Source: Manis javanica (taxonomy: Eukaryota > Chordata > Mammalia > Pholidota > Manidae). From it: DNA of 64,000 nucleotides. The stretch spans positions 387,001 through 451,000 of the forward strand of contig NC_133170.1 of NCBI RefSeq assembly GCF_040802235.1, written 5' to 3'. Below the pieces are notes generated by a model. It was not told the origin of the DNA. It saw nothing but the letters and a program-made list of their open reading frames with translations, and did not search any database. The position numbers were made by a program, and so were the translations under genes. Below are positions 11,770 to 23,460 of this stretch, piece after piece (position 1 is the first letter of the stretch; each line of letters begins with the position of its first letter).

Positions 11770-11782
11770 AAAAGTAAGGATG
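11770..11782 (+). repeat. Right target-site duplication
   Basis: Exact match to 11,483-11,495, lying directly after the A-rich tail of the retroposon. Confidence 0.8.
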
Positions 11783-12604
11783 TTAATTTATTTTTAAGCT
11801 ACATTAACATGGTAATTTTTCATCTTAAGCACAGAAACAAACTTGTTTCTCCAGGAAGTCAATCGGAGTCCCTCATTCCTAGACAAGGTGTCAGTATGTG
11901 TTGTCAATTTTGTGCCACACCACTACTTTTTAAACTGGAAAGCAGATTTTTAATTATCTATGGAAATACCTTCTTCTTATTTTAATGGGAAAATATCAAT
12001 GATGTAAAACACACGGCAGTACCACTCCTCTGACGCATGGCTCCCACTGCAGGGTTCGGTGCCCCTCTGGGCGCTGGGTCCCGCATCCTCGCTGGGGGTC
12101 GGGGCTCCACAGAAACTGACTGGTCAGCCTGGAGGACATCTAGGCTCCTTCCCAGTGGAAAGCAGGGCTCTGGGGTTGAGCAGAGGACCTGGGTACAGAT
12201 AGTTTTTGTTCTTCACATGCTAAGATATTAGAGTTGACTGGGGCCATTTCACTCTGGCATCGTGCACTGTCTTTGTGATGACAAGTCAAGAAGAAGGGGG
12301 ATTCTGGCCATCTTGGCAACAGTCCTTTGGAAAATGGGAGTGTGTCTTTGGTGGATACCTTCCAGTGCCTCTTTCCTAACAACGCCTATCTTTCTGAACC
12401 TGCCACTCAATCTTGGAGCACTCCCATGGACCAGCCCTCTCCCTCCTGCACACCCTGTCCAGGGCATTCAATTAACTTATTCTGGTTTCTTCATTTGACA
12501 TCTGCTCCTCCCGGAACTGCACTCAGCCCCTGTGTGTCACTCTACCACCCGACCTGCTCACGGAGGCTCCGTCCGGATGCACCTCCGCTGGGGAGAAACA
12601 ATTC
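11783..12604. other. Unique sequence, no gene seen
   Basis: AT-rich up to 12,010, then more GC-rich. Overlapping frames on both strands (12140-12382, 12249-12467, 12262-12498, 12327-12734) have no recognisable domains. It contains the second copy of the 37-base duplication. Confidence 0.45.
12465..12501 (+). repeat. 37-base perfect copy of 11,018-11,054
   Basis: The identity was checked base by base. The copy starts with cattcaatta and ends with ttgacat. The flanks (ccaggg before, ctgctc after) do not match those of the other copy, and MIR homology does not continue beyond it here. Confidence 0.9.
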
Positions 12605-12965
12605 TGGACTGTGTGATAGCTCAGGCTTCCAGAAATGCCATAGACTGGGCGGCTTAAGCAGACGTTTATTTTCTCACAATTCTGGAAGGTGGACATCCAA
12701 GGTCAGGGCACCCACACAGCTCGATCCTGGTTGATCAGTGACTGCCGCCCCACTGTGCACTCACATGATCTCCTCTTTGTGCTTGTGCAGGGAGAGAGAG
12801 TGCCTGGTATCTCTTATAACAACTCCAGTCCTATCATATCAGGGCCCCACTCATGTAACATCATTTAACCTTAACCTCCTCGGAGTCCCCTTCCCCAAAT
12901 ACAGCCACATCAGGAGTTAGGGCTTCAACGTATGAATTGAGGGTGGGTGCGGTCCAGTCCGCGGA
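12605..12965 (-). mobile_element. MLT1-type LTR (ERVL-MaLR), solo
   Basis: On the plus strand it reads as an antisense MLT1: 'tagactgggcggcttaagca', 'tttctcacaattctgg', 'agggccccactcatg', 'ttaaccttaacctcc', 'aaatacagccacatcagg' and 'gcttcaacgtatgaattg'. These are the standard blocks of this ancient non-autonomous retroviral LTR family. No internal region follows, so it is a solo LTR. Frames at 12738-12920 and the end of 12327-12734 fall inside it. Confidence 0.8.
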
Positions 12966-13858
12966 AGACTCAGAAAACACTAAGGCTCATCTCAGAAACA
13001 AGTATTCTGAGATTTTATTTACTCCAACATGGGGTTACTTTTGCTTTGTATTCTGTCTTCCATCTGCAGGTCTTTGGCCCTGAAATGCAGTGGGAGCATG
13101 CAGTGTTCACTTCTCCAAATGCAGTGGCATCATAGAAATAGCACTACTTTCAGATCCAGAGAAAGATCCCCACCCAGTGATGAACAGTGACTACTTCCCA
13201 GGTGGAGGCGCTGGAAGGAGGTTTCGTGGGGGAATGCTGTGTGATCTGGCATTTCCTGTTCTATATACTTTACAAGCTTTTTATATTACGAGAATGGACA
13301 TACATTCTTTTACAGATGAAAAGACAAAGGAAGCATAAATATGGAAAAAATAAACTGAAAAATCTGAAATTTAAGGGTATTTGTTGTGGATATCAAAGCT
13401 AAGGGGTAAAGGGGCACCTACCTTTTGGCATGCTGTCCCAGCAACTCTGAATCAGACTCCCCAGTTTTCCTACGTGTTTTCCCCTTTTATCTTCTTTGTA
13501 TGATTTTAAGGCTGGAAAGAGATTCCTTAAGAATTCTAATAAACTATTAATTATTAATAAACAAAAAGTTGAAAATTTTTGGAAACAAAATTTTTGACTT
13601 ATTTTTTCAGCCTTATTCTTCCACTGTGTCTCCTGTTTCTCTGTGTATTCTTTTAAAGAATATAAACTGCATTTTTTTAGAGACCATATAGAACAGAAGA
13701 ATACTGCCTGCTTTTGAAGAAACCTATTTAAAACATCTTAGGTCCTGTAGCTAGTTTACGTCATTCCAGCTCACGGGAGCCCAAGAGAGATGTGGCTACT
13801 GGAGAGGGGAGGGCTGCGGACCTCTGTCTGACCCTCCGGGAGCTCCAGTCAGGTGACT
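12966..13858. other. Unique AT-rich sequence, possible L1 tail
   Basis: Around 13,225-13,350 a few phrases resemble an old L1 3' end, but too weakly to call. Frames at 13090-13338 and 13187-13402 overlap it and are not recognisable. Confidence 0.35.
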
Positions 13859-13859
13859 G

Positions 13860-14030
13860 TCACCCGCTAGCTCACTTTCCCTGGCTGGGCTGCCGTGGGT
13901 GTGCACGTCTGTAACGTGGGGACTGAAGATTCAGGAACGTCTGTCCTCAGTGGAGTATGTGCTTGGAAGCCTTTGCTCAAGAAAGCATCACGCATCAGAG
14001 GTACTCAGTAAATATCTGGTAGATGAATCA
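13860..14030 (+). repeat. MIR SINE
   Basis: 'cactttccctggctgggctgcc', 'gtctgtaacgtggggactg' and 'ggtactcagtaaatatctgg' follow MIR order, although the middle is diverged. Confidence 0.5.
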
Positions 14031-15574
14031 AATTGGTAAAATTATTGACCGAACTCATAGATATACGACATCTTTAGGAATTAAACTTCAAAAAGTTATC
14101 ACAGTTCAAAAATACTAATTCAAAGACCTCGCTTATTCTGTTGTCCTTTTTTCACTGGATTACAGAAGGGTTGGGAGGATGGAAACTGTCCGGTTATCAG
14201 AGAGGAAGAGAAAACCAGAACATCTTAATAGGCACCAAATGCAGCAATTATGTTTTAATTGAATCCAACAGTTTGTGGGCTGTTAAATGACTTGATGTCT
14301 TTTAATACTCCACTGGTAGATGCTGAGCAAACAGTCTGGCCTCTTGTCAGAACAAAAGAGACCGCGTTACCCCATGAGGCCAGCCTGCTTTCTCCAGGGT
14401 ATTTTTAGACACGCAGGAAACACTGAAGACTAAGGAAGTCGGAATGTGGTTGACCTTTTACCTGCAGTGGACCAGAGCTAGTGTCCCTGTGATCCCGTGA
14501 TGTGGGGCAGAGCTGGGCAACTCAGTTTAGACACCAACCCTTCTTCGCATTTGCCCAGAGGCCCCACCCTGCAGTTTTGCAATGTCCTATAATTACCTCA
14601 GACATCACTGAAGCTAAAACAGGGCACGCCAAACTTTGTATTTATAATGAACACTTTTTAAGAGTAATGCTGAGAATTCTATCCTAGTCCTTGACTGCAG
14701 GGCCAAACGGGATAGCAAAATGGAGGCGGGCAAGTTACCCCAGGAGGTGTGGCCTCCCAGCAGGCACCTCATGAGGACAGTCTCAGAAAAGCGCCTCAAT
14801 CCTTCCAGGGTCTGGTCACACACAAAAAGCAATTCACCAACTTTTCCCGCTCATAAGTACAGGACAGCATAATTATGCTTTAAAGCCTTTCTTGCTCAGC
14901 CATTAAATAACTTGGATAATTTTGGACCCAGTTCATAGAAAATCTTATATAATATATATTTGCTTCCTTCATAGTTGTAAACCAACAGATGATATCATTT
15001 TCCTTTCCTCTTATTTAATCACATGAATCAGAATCAGGCTTTTAATTCACACCAGTTACTGAGCACCCAGAAGGCACCTACAGACATTTTGCATATATTA
15101 ACTGAAAAACACAAAATTACCCTGCTACCCTAAGACTCCCCTGACAGCATCTCCTCTCTGGGCCCCCTTTTCTTACTTGGTTATCATTCCCCAGCTGGCG
15201 GAAATGATTTTGCAAATGCAGCACCGACAGGTGCCGCGTCACTTCTGACGCCAGCCCCATGGCAAGAGCTTGGTCTTGTTGCTGCACAGGATGCTATGAG
15301 ATGCTGTCTGACACTCCCGGCAGTGTCTGTGCCCGGCTCCTCCTCAGGAGCTCTGCCACAGCAGCAGGGGGAAAGGCCCCGAGGGGTGGGCTAGCAGGCT
15401 GCCCACTCCAGACCCCAGAGGTGAAGCCACTTCAAACACCACCTTTCAGCGTCTACAAGAGCGCCCAAGGCTCTCACTGCTGCCCTTCCCTGGGGGGCAT
15501 CCTCTCCAGAATGCGAGAGTAGCAGCAGCTTGCCCATCATGTTTCAGCTCGCCTGGTCATTTCTCCTAACAGCC
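14031..15574. other. Mostly unique sequence, no gene seen
   Basis: A short antisense MIR tail is possible at 15,050-15,110 ('ttactgagcacccagaaggc', 'attttgcatatattaact'). Frames at 14502-14687, 14614-14832 and 15259-15522 are not recognisable. Confidence 0.4.
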
Positions 15575-15685
15575 CTCATTTGCCAAGTGTCTGCCAAGTG
15601 CCAGACATTTAGACAGAGGGACACAAAGGTAACCAACGCAGAATCATCTGGAACCTTTACTCAGGAGCTTCTATTTATTTGGATT
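15575..15685 (-). repeat. L2 LINE 3' end fragment
   Basis: 'ccaagtgtctgccaagtgcc' followed by 'agacatttagacagaggg' and 'acaaaggtaacc' fits an antisense L2 tail. Confidence 0.5.
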
Positions 15686-18104
15686 ATTTTGTAGAAAATG
15701 CATTACTCTCTTCTGAACATACCCTAAAACCAAAAATTTGTTTAGAAATGATAAATTCAAGGGGAACACACAAGAGAGTTTTATTTTTCACTTTCCTCAA
15801 TGTTGTGTTATTTCCACCAATTGGGCTAGTAAAAATTAAAATTTAGTGTAAAATGAATCATTTAAGATACAAAAACCTTGACTATACTCTTGCAATAAGG
15901 GCAAGTCTCAACTCAATCACACCCTCACCTCCCTGTATCCAGCTGCCCTATGGACACCAGCTTTCCATCATGAAAACGAGACTGCAACACACATGGGGCA
16001 CTTTTCCTCCACGGAGGGTGCCCCAGTTTGGAATCCCACTTCTGGTGGGTCTAAGCCAGCATTGAAACAGTCCTTGGATAACGCAGACACAGACACATGC
16101 ATAGCCTCTTATTTCACTTATACCTGAAGTACAGAAACCGGAGAAAAGCAGTCTATGTGCCTCGGGACACTCAGCATCTGGGCGGCCGGAGGCGACCCTC
16201 GGTGGGGGCACACAGGATGCCTCCCTGCCTCTGGGTCACAGCACTGCCACACAGGGGCATTCAATTTGGAGATCCCACGTGTCACTGTGCTGACACCTCC
16301 GGGAACAGAGCCTCACTGGTCACGTGACTGAGAAGGCACCTGGACAGCCTGGGGGCCACGGGGGCCACGCACCACCCCAGCCACACAAAGGCAACTGTGA
16401 GAGGGCGCAGACGGGGGCCCAAGTGACGTGCCCATCCCTAGTCCAGGCCGGTGCTGGTCCCTCTGAGCCCTGGTGTTTGGCACCATATCTGAACCCTGAG
16501 GCGGCCACTCTGTCTGGGCCACTGTGCAACCCTCCCCTGTGGCTCTAACGCAGTTTTTTTGCTTAGAACATAAAATTAAGTAGACAGACAAAAAACGAGT
16601 CTATTACAACAAATCTGCACAGCTCTCGCCATAGGCAGGACAGTGTGGCTGGCGAGGCCCGGGGCTCCCAGCTCAAGGTCAGGGCTGGCCGCCCCCCACA
16701 CCCCCAGCTCACTGCAGATGTCAGGCAGAACACTTCGCTCCTCCAGACCCGTTTCTTCATTTGTAAGTCGAGCGGGTGGGACAGACGATGCCCCAAAATC
16801 TTTTGGGTCTAAGTTCCTGTTCCTGAGTTAATTTGTTCAAGTCTAAGAGGCATTCGAACCAAGAGCCCAGGTCTGTGGCTCAAGCCAGCTTCCTTTCCGA
16901 GATACGTGCGTACAAAGGCGGCCTAAATTCACATTTCAGACACCGACTGTGTGAGGCAGACACGTTGCCCACCTGTCCGCGTTGGGACGCCTGCCCGGCG
17001 TGCATGCCTGGCTGGGGCCAAAGGCGATGCGGGAAGCTTGCTCCTGCTGATCTCAGGGCCTTCCTCTCTGCACAGGGGCCTGGAAAATGCTCCCATGTCA
17101 GAAAATACGCCAAAAATACATCCAACGCCAAAGCAAAAATTGCTCTGCTTTTTCTAGTTTCCTCCAGGTGAGAAAGAAGAAAAATCAGGCGTTTCATTCA
17201 TAAGGACAAAATCTAACATCTTTTGCTAAAATGACAAAACTGTACACTCATACAAGGTCCCGGCATGGCTTCACATTTGATAGACACATCTTTGCACTAC
17301 AGTTCACATCTTATCTGGAAGATATCAAGTCCTTTGGCATATGAAAGGCCTTATAAGCACAGAGTCAAAAACCAACAAGGATTCTCCTCTTGTTCTTTAA
17401 ATTTCCTACTAAAGCAGAAAGGCTTACAGGCAGGCCACCCCCTGACACGGCACCCTTCAGGAAGGCAGGGCCTCCATGAGGCGCTGGCACAGAGCTCCCG
17501 GCAAACCTAGAAACATGTCTGATATTGTAACCTGGCTGACGTTTGTTTTAGAGCAAGTCTCCTGTCACGGCCTGGCACTGGGTCTGCAGAATTCCTTAAA
17601 AGACGCTGGGCCCAGCAGGCAGTAATATATCTTACGTCCTGGACGTTGCTGTAACTCTTGAGGACTCATTCAAGTTCACTTAAGGGCTTCCAGAAGTGAT
17701 GGGGTGGGCTTGCTGGGCTGGGCTTGCCTCCCCTAGACACTAAGCCATCAATTAATAGGCAAGGAAGGGCTCTTAGAAGACAGGTCTGAGAATACATTTC
17801 ATCAGTCCTTACTGTTGTTTTCTTTGGTGTTGAATCTCCCATTCAGTTTTTATCCCCAAATTCCCCTCTGAATTGAACACTGAGGTGTGGAGCTGACACG
17901 CTGCATGACAGGACGGTTCTCTAACCAGGCATTATGGGCCTGCCTGATTTCCCCTGCATGTCAGTGTCCGGGGCTGTGTCCTCATGTTCTCCCCGCCTGG
18001 CCCCAGTGGTGTGTGACCTCACTGAGAGCAAGGACAATGTCCCCTAGAGGCTGCTTCTCCCTCTGCCACTTTCTAGGTTTGTAGCTTTTGCGAAACATAT
18101 TTGT
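15686..18104. other. Unique sequence, no gene seen
   Basis: About 2.4 kb in which I recognise no clear repeat, apart from a possible MIR scrap near 16,725-16,815 and L2-like phrases near 18,000-18,040. Opposed short frames at 15948-16327, 16313-16591 and 16833-17197 have no domains. Confidence 0.4.
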
Positions 18105-18400
18105 AGGATTTATTGTGCCAGAGACCAGGAATTACAGATAAGCATAGCCAGTGGACAGCGGGCTGCACCCAGAATGGACCATATGGTCAGGAACCCTGGG
18201 GCACCAAACGGGGGAGGTGGGGGCCCTGCGGAGGCCAGCCAAGGCCTCCGGGAAGCAGTCCCACCTCGGCTGAGACTCAAACAGGCGCTTGGTGAGCCGG
18301 GAGGACCGTGGGACTGGGGGGCAGTGCATGGGGAGCGGGGAGAGGACATCTCTGGCCAAGACGGAAGGGCCCAGTCTGAGGGCGGGCGGCCACCCTTCCC
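18105..18400 (-). repeat. L2 LINE 3' end
   Basis: It begins 'tttattgtgccagagaccag' and reaches 'aaggcctccgggaagcag' then 'ctgagactcaaacaggcg', the antisense L2 3' UTR order. The long frames here (18132-18536 minus, 18174-18674 plus) largely overlap this repeat. Confidence 0.6.
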
Positions 18401-18714
18401 TCACATAGTAAGGGTGGCGATGGTAAGTGCTGAAGTACGTGCTGAGCTGGGCTGCGCAGTGATTCCTGCCACTGCCCCACTGCCCCACCGCCCCACCTTC
18501 CAGGGGGTCCCCCATAAACAGGACCCTAAATTCCACTCAGTGTTCATTATCTCTTATCCAAGTGCCATCCGCACCTTTATTTGGGGGCCCCGTGGAGTCT
18601 CTTCACCAGCCCATCAGCAAGGTGGCACTTGGGGCACGCTGACTGTGCAGTGGGCAGCCTGCTGCATTTTGTAAATGGTAACAGCAGCCTCTGCGCCTGG
18701 CACCATCAATCCTT

Positions 18715-18880
18715 TCAGGTACATTTGTGACTCTCTTCTAATTCTTGCAACCTCTCAGTGCGGGACTGCACACTATTGCCCCTGTTCTGCAGGTAAAGAA
18801 GCTGCAGCTCAGAGAGGCTGGGGTCACCCGGTGGCAGCTGAGGGGCAGCACCGAGCCCAGAACGTGGCCTCCAGCCTGGG
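18715..18880 (-). repeat. MIR SINE
   Basis: Antisense MIR: 'actattgcccctgttctgcag', 'agctgcagctcagagaggct', 'gtcacccggtggcagc', then 'gagcccagaacg'. The GC content is higher than usual for a MIR. Confidence 0.7.
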
Positions 18881-20778
18881 CCTGCAGGCTCTCCACGCTT
18901 CGCCGCAGCACAAGGGCGAGCACACCAAGCCTCTCTCCTTCCTTGAGCTCTTGCTCTCCTGGGGAAGGTGGAAGCTCTACTGGAATTAGGAGTCACGCAA
19001 ATGCAGCTTGACCGGCAGCCTCAGGAGGCAGAGTGCACGACACGAATGCCAACAGACCACAGTCCCTGCGGAGACGCTACTAGGACTGTGCTTGCTTCGG
19101 GGAGCTCCCTGTTCCCCCATCACAGGCGGCTCTCCGTGTGCTGTAAGATGAAACTGAGGCGAAGGTGAGCTGTGCGGCAGGCCCGGCGGGTGGAGCCGAG
19201 GTGCATTCACTATCGCCGTGGTCCCTGGAGCAGTGCTGTCCTCACCCTGCAGGCTGGGGTCACACTCAGGTAACTTTCTTCTGTGGGTAGCATAGGAGGA
19301 AGCATTTCAGTTCAGGCGGCTATGGATTCACTCCCCAAACTCTGCGACAGGAACTCGTGCAAGCCCCAAAACTTCATGCCCGCTGCAGCCTACGCATGTG
19401 GACAGGCCGGCCCAGCCGCCCCCTCTGAGAAGGGCTGTGATGGGCAAAGGTGCCCACTGGGCTCCGGATCCCACTGGGCCAGGGGGCAGTGAGGTTGGTG
19501 GGACAGCCCTGCAAATCAGAGCAGGAAAACAAGGGCCAGGAGGTGGGCATAGCAAGGAGCGGGGGCCGGACGCCCCGGCACACTTCCATTCAAGCTTCAA
19601 TCTTTCCATCAAGGTCCTCCTTCAACAGCAAGGATGCCTAACCTACGCTGGTCAACCCTCTGCTCTGGCCGCAAAGTGTCCTGGAAAGGAGAAGAGGGCT
19701 GTGAAGCAAGGGTTTGGACCCAAGTCTTCAGGAGGAGGCATGTTTTGACCCTGAGCTGCAAGATTCCCAGTGTCAAGGAACAGGAAAAAGGAAGCGTTTG
19801 GTTTTTGTTCTTAAACATACGCTGCAATTTTATACTGATGGCTTCCTCCTTCCCTCATCCAACCCCCCACCCCGCTGTGTGGAATACCAGCTGCACCCAC
19901 TGTATCCACAGTCACGGAACCTGAGGCTGTTTCCATTAGACTCTACACTCTGTGGGGGACAGACCGGGCCAAGGCATGAGACTTCCCATGAGCAGAAAAA
20001 GGAAAACAGGCACATGAGACCAGCCCAGCGTTTGGGCATTCACAGCAGCAATGACTCAAACAAGACTGTAACAAAGGGGGATGTGTGACTGGGTCAAAAA
20101 TGCAGTGACTTGGTTGAAAAAATCAAAGGGAAGTGAATTGGATCCCTTCCGGCCAACGAGAGATGAGGGCCGTGTGCAGCCTGGTGGCAGCCTGCCCTCC
20201 CTTGGGGCTGCTTGAGGGATTAGGTAAATATAAACATCTTCAAATAACCCAAGAAGTGAGAAATTGAAAGCATGACAAGCCGGAGATGTCATGGGTGATA
20301 TATTTAGAAGAGCTTAGTTTGCAAGCTAGAATCACAGAGCAGTGAGTTGCAGCCAATGAAAAGCATTTAAGGTCAAGTTTCTGTCACTGCACGGGGTTGC
20401 AGCCTTTGACAAAAAACCAGAAGAGACCCACATTCTCCAAAGAGCAGGCGACAATTTTAATAAACTGGCTCGTTCACCACTGCCCCAATGGCCAGTTTCC
20501 GCATCGAGACAGCTCAGGATTTCAAAGGGAAGTGGCTTATGAAAGAACTGCCATGAACCCAGAAGCATTTGATGGGAAAACTGCTAGACAAGGGGAAGCT
20601 GGCTCTGTACGCCACTTAGCTGCACGTGTTTTTCAAGTGGGGGCTTCTCAAAAACGGTAGGCCCTTTCAAACCAGATCCTGCTGCAAAGCCCTACACTTG
20701 CGGAATAGGCTTGGCCTGCGGTCAGCCAAGCCCAGCTGCCCTGGAGCCACACGGCCACCTGGTTGGCAGGGCAAGAGT
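18881..20778. other. Unique sequence, no gene seen
   Basis: Several overlapping frames on both strands (18715-18996, 19328-19612, 19398-19748, 19714-20088 and others) are mutually incompatible and unrecognisable. No repeat was identified. Confidence 0.4.
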
Positions 20779-20779
20779 G

Positions 20780-20880
20780 ACGCTCACTTCACAGGGGAGG
20801 AAACGGGGACCTGGGGAGGTTGAATATATCAATAGGATTGCGTAGCTGTCCGTGCAGGACTCAGATGGGAGCCCTGTTTT
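20780..20880 (-). repeat. MIR SINE fragment
   Basis: 'cttcacaggggaggaaacgg', 'gcgtagctgtccgtgcagg' and 'actcagatgggagccctg' are in antisense MIR order. Confidence 0.5.
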
Positions 20881-21884
20881 AATTCGAAGCCCATGCATTT
20901 TTTTTTCTAGGCCACGTGTCTCTCAAAAACATCAAGTCTGAGCTCAAAGATGTAAAAGACCTGAAATGATTCCAGCTTTCTTGGCTGACATCATCACCTG
21001 TCTCCTAAGCTGCTCATCACTACCACAGCCTCGTCCGCCTCTGCTGGGGCACTGCTCACCCCACGCACGGGACTTTCCAGAAGGCTCCACGCACACCGCC
21101 TCTGTCAGCCCTGGAGCGGTGATCACATCACATTCCCGACTTTTCCCATCAGGTTTTGCTGTTGACCCTTCCTTCCGTATCTGACTTGCCTGACTCACAA
21201 GACTGCACACCTTTGGGTGGGAGAACCTGTGGGTAAAATTGTAACATTTCCAGAATATCTCGCCTGGCTTTAGTGCATCTGCGTATCCTCAGGGGTGGAG
21301 AGGTCATCTCCGTGTCAGTGGGTAATTAATTACCTGCACAACTGAGGGCATGTCTGAACCTGAGAGTTTAAGGGGAGGGCCTGGCTTGGTTGCTTCCTCT
21401 GGAGCAGGGGAGAGAGACAGCCCTGGACTACAGTTTGTAAGCAATAAACAGGTTTTAAACTTCATTTCTCCCTTTGACTGATTTTAGCTTTTAGAGGTAT
21501 TTTGCCCCAGGATTTCCTTTTCCTGGATTTACAGAACCACTCACGGGTCCCCTTTGTGAACCACCTGCCTTCCCCCACCTCCGGGCACTAAACTCACACA
21601 CACAAGATGCTCGCTAAGTACGAACTGAACCCAAAGAATTGGTTATTCTTGAATGGCTCTGTTCTCTATGGGGAATTGTTTCTGGCACTCGGTAACTTGA
21701 GCACTGCAATGAGGTGCGTGATACGATGTGAGAAATTCATCAATTTCATAGGACAGGACACTTCAGTTACATGAAGTTCGAGTTGCTGATTTCCTTTAAT
21801 TAAAAAAAAATTCTATCTTAATTTAATCTGCTGTTTTGCCAGCCTTCCCCTCTCTCATGGGGAACAGTGGGAATATTGTGACAG
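20881..21884. other. Unique sequence, no gene seen
   Basis: Mixed composition, with short frames at 20944-21210 (minus) and 20966-21184 (plus) opposing each other. A poly-T run lies near 20,899-20,906 and an A run near 21,802-21,811. No family recognised. Confidence 0.4.
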
Positions 21885-22095
21885 ACAAATAATAATAGCT
21901 AATATTTATTGTGTTTATCGTGTACAGGAAACATTCTAAATTATTTATATTTATTATTTGATTTATTCCTCATAATCACTCTCCTCAGTTTACAGAGGAC
22001 GAAGCCAAGGCACGGAGCAGAAGTGTCCGCCCGAGGCCGCACGGCCGGCAAGCAGCAGGCTCAGACCCACCCCAGAGGCCACGTCTTAAATTCAT
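21885..22095 (-). repeat. MIR SINE, near full length
   Basis: Antisense MIR from its 3' end: 'aataatagctaatatttattg', 'tgatttattcctcataatc', 'cagtttacagaggacgaag', 'gccgcacggccggcaag', then 'caggctcagacccacccc'. The right half has gained several CpG. Confidence 0.8.
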
Positions 22096-22389
22096 CACTT
22101 GGTACAATTACAAAAACAATTATTCTGTACTCTTTTTTTGATGTGGTTATTGAGATGTAATCACTTCACATGACTTTACTTCAGTTTTCACAGACTCTTT
22201 GAGATGAGGGACATGGTTCTGGACACAGCACGGCACAGGCTCCGTGACTAGAGCATCACCTCCGCTGAGGCCGCCTCCGTGGCCTCTTCTAAAAGTACCA
22301 TCCTCAGGTGTTTTCACATCTTTCTAGAACTCAGGATGTGCTTTAAAACAAATGTTTGCAAATGCAAAATATATGTGCCTAAACCCATG

Positions 22390-22500
22390 CCTTTAGGAGA
22401 TATAAATGCACCTGGAACGTGGCTGGCACCTGTTATTAGGTCACTGAATATTTGATGGCCAGTGTATGAGTGAGTGAATGGGTTGCCTAATAAAGGAATC
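22390..22500 (+). repeat. L2 LINE 3' tail
   Basis: 'ctggaacgtggctggcacc' followed by 'cactgaatatttgatggcc' and 'gagtgagtgaatgg' matches the terminal L2 segment. Confidence 0.6.
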
Positions 22501-23184
22501 AATGATCAAAAGTTCCAGAAAGTGAATGACTAATAAAGTTATGAAGTTCGAACTGATTTGGAGAACCTGGTAATAAATGAACCCAAAGAGGAATAAAAGG
22601 GCAGCACGGTCTCACTTCGCAAGAGTCATCGCCCACCTGACCCGCTGTAGCCATGTCTCTATCAAAATGCAACTGATATTTTCCAAAAGTACATTGTATG
22701 AAGTCACTTTAAGAACGAATAAAGCCCCCAGCCAATCGTAAGGGAACCTCAATGAGCTCCCACCCAGAACCGAGGAAGGAAGCCTACGGTCAGGGTTTTA
22801 TCTTCACTTCCCATGCTGTTCAAAGAGCCACATCATGACTCTTGCTCAAACATTTGCAAGGAAGTATTGTGACTGTGAAAGTGGATACTTCAAATGCCTA
22901 AGCTAAATATTTACTTTCTGCCTTTCTGATTGAACAATTGACTTTGTTCTTCAGCATTTAGGCCAAAATCCTTAAAAGTCATAAAACATCAAGAAGAAGA
23001 GGATATGGTTTTTCACTAGATAGTCTAAACTTACCAGTTAGCAAAATCTTCACAAGACAGAGTTGGACAATTAAAAAATGTTAACGCATACACAACTTGA
23101 AAATAAGAAAAGAAAGAGAGGAAGGCGGTGGCCATTTATTCTTTTTAGCATAAAAACACACCTCTTCCACTTCCCTGTGTTTAT
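22501..23184. other. Unique AT-rich sequence, no gene seen
   Basis: No repeat or frame of note was recognised. Confidence 0.4.
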
Positions 23185-23460
23185 GTAATTAAGACTTGCT
23201 GAGCATTTACATCCATGTACATTATTATAACAATAACCTCAATTGCTGACTTCAAGTAGGATTTACTTCAAAGGGACCCTGGGGCTGGCATGCATCGATT
23301 TATCCATTTTCATAGCATCCCTGTTACGTGGGCATGTGACAAGCATCTTACCTCTATCACATAAGACTAAAACTGGAGGTACTAGGAGTCACATAGCTGT
23401 TAACTTGTGACACTTAGCCTAGAGCTCACGTCTTCCTTTAACACAGTGAGGTGTTCCCAC
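23185..23460 (-). repeat. MIR SINE, interrupted
   Basis: Antisense MIR phrases occur at both ends ('gacttgctgagcatttacatc' and 'ggagtcacatagctgttaac'), with 'tttcatagcatccctgttacg' between. About 60 extra bases near 23,240-23,300 break the alignment. Confidence 0.5.
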
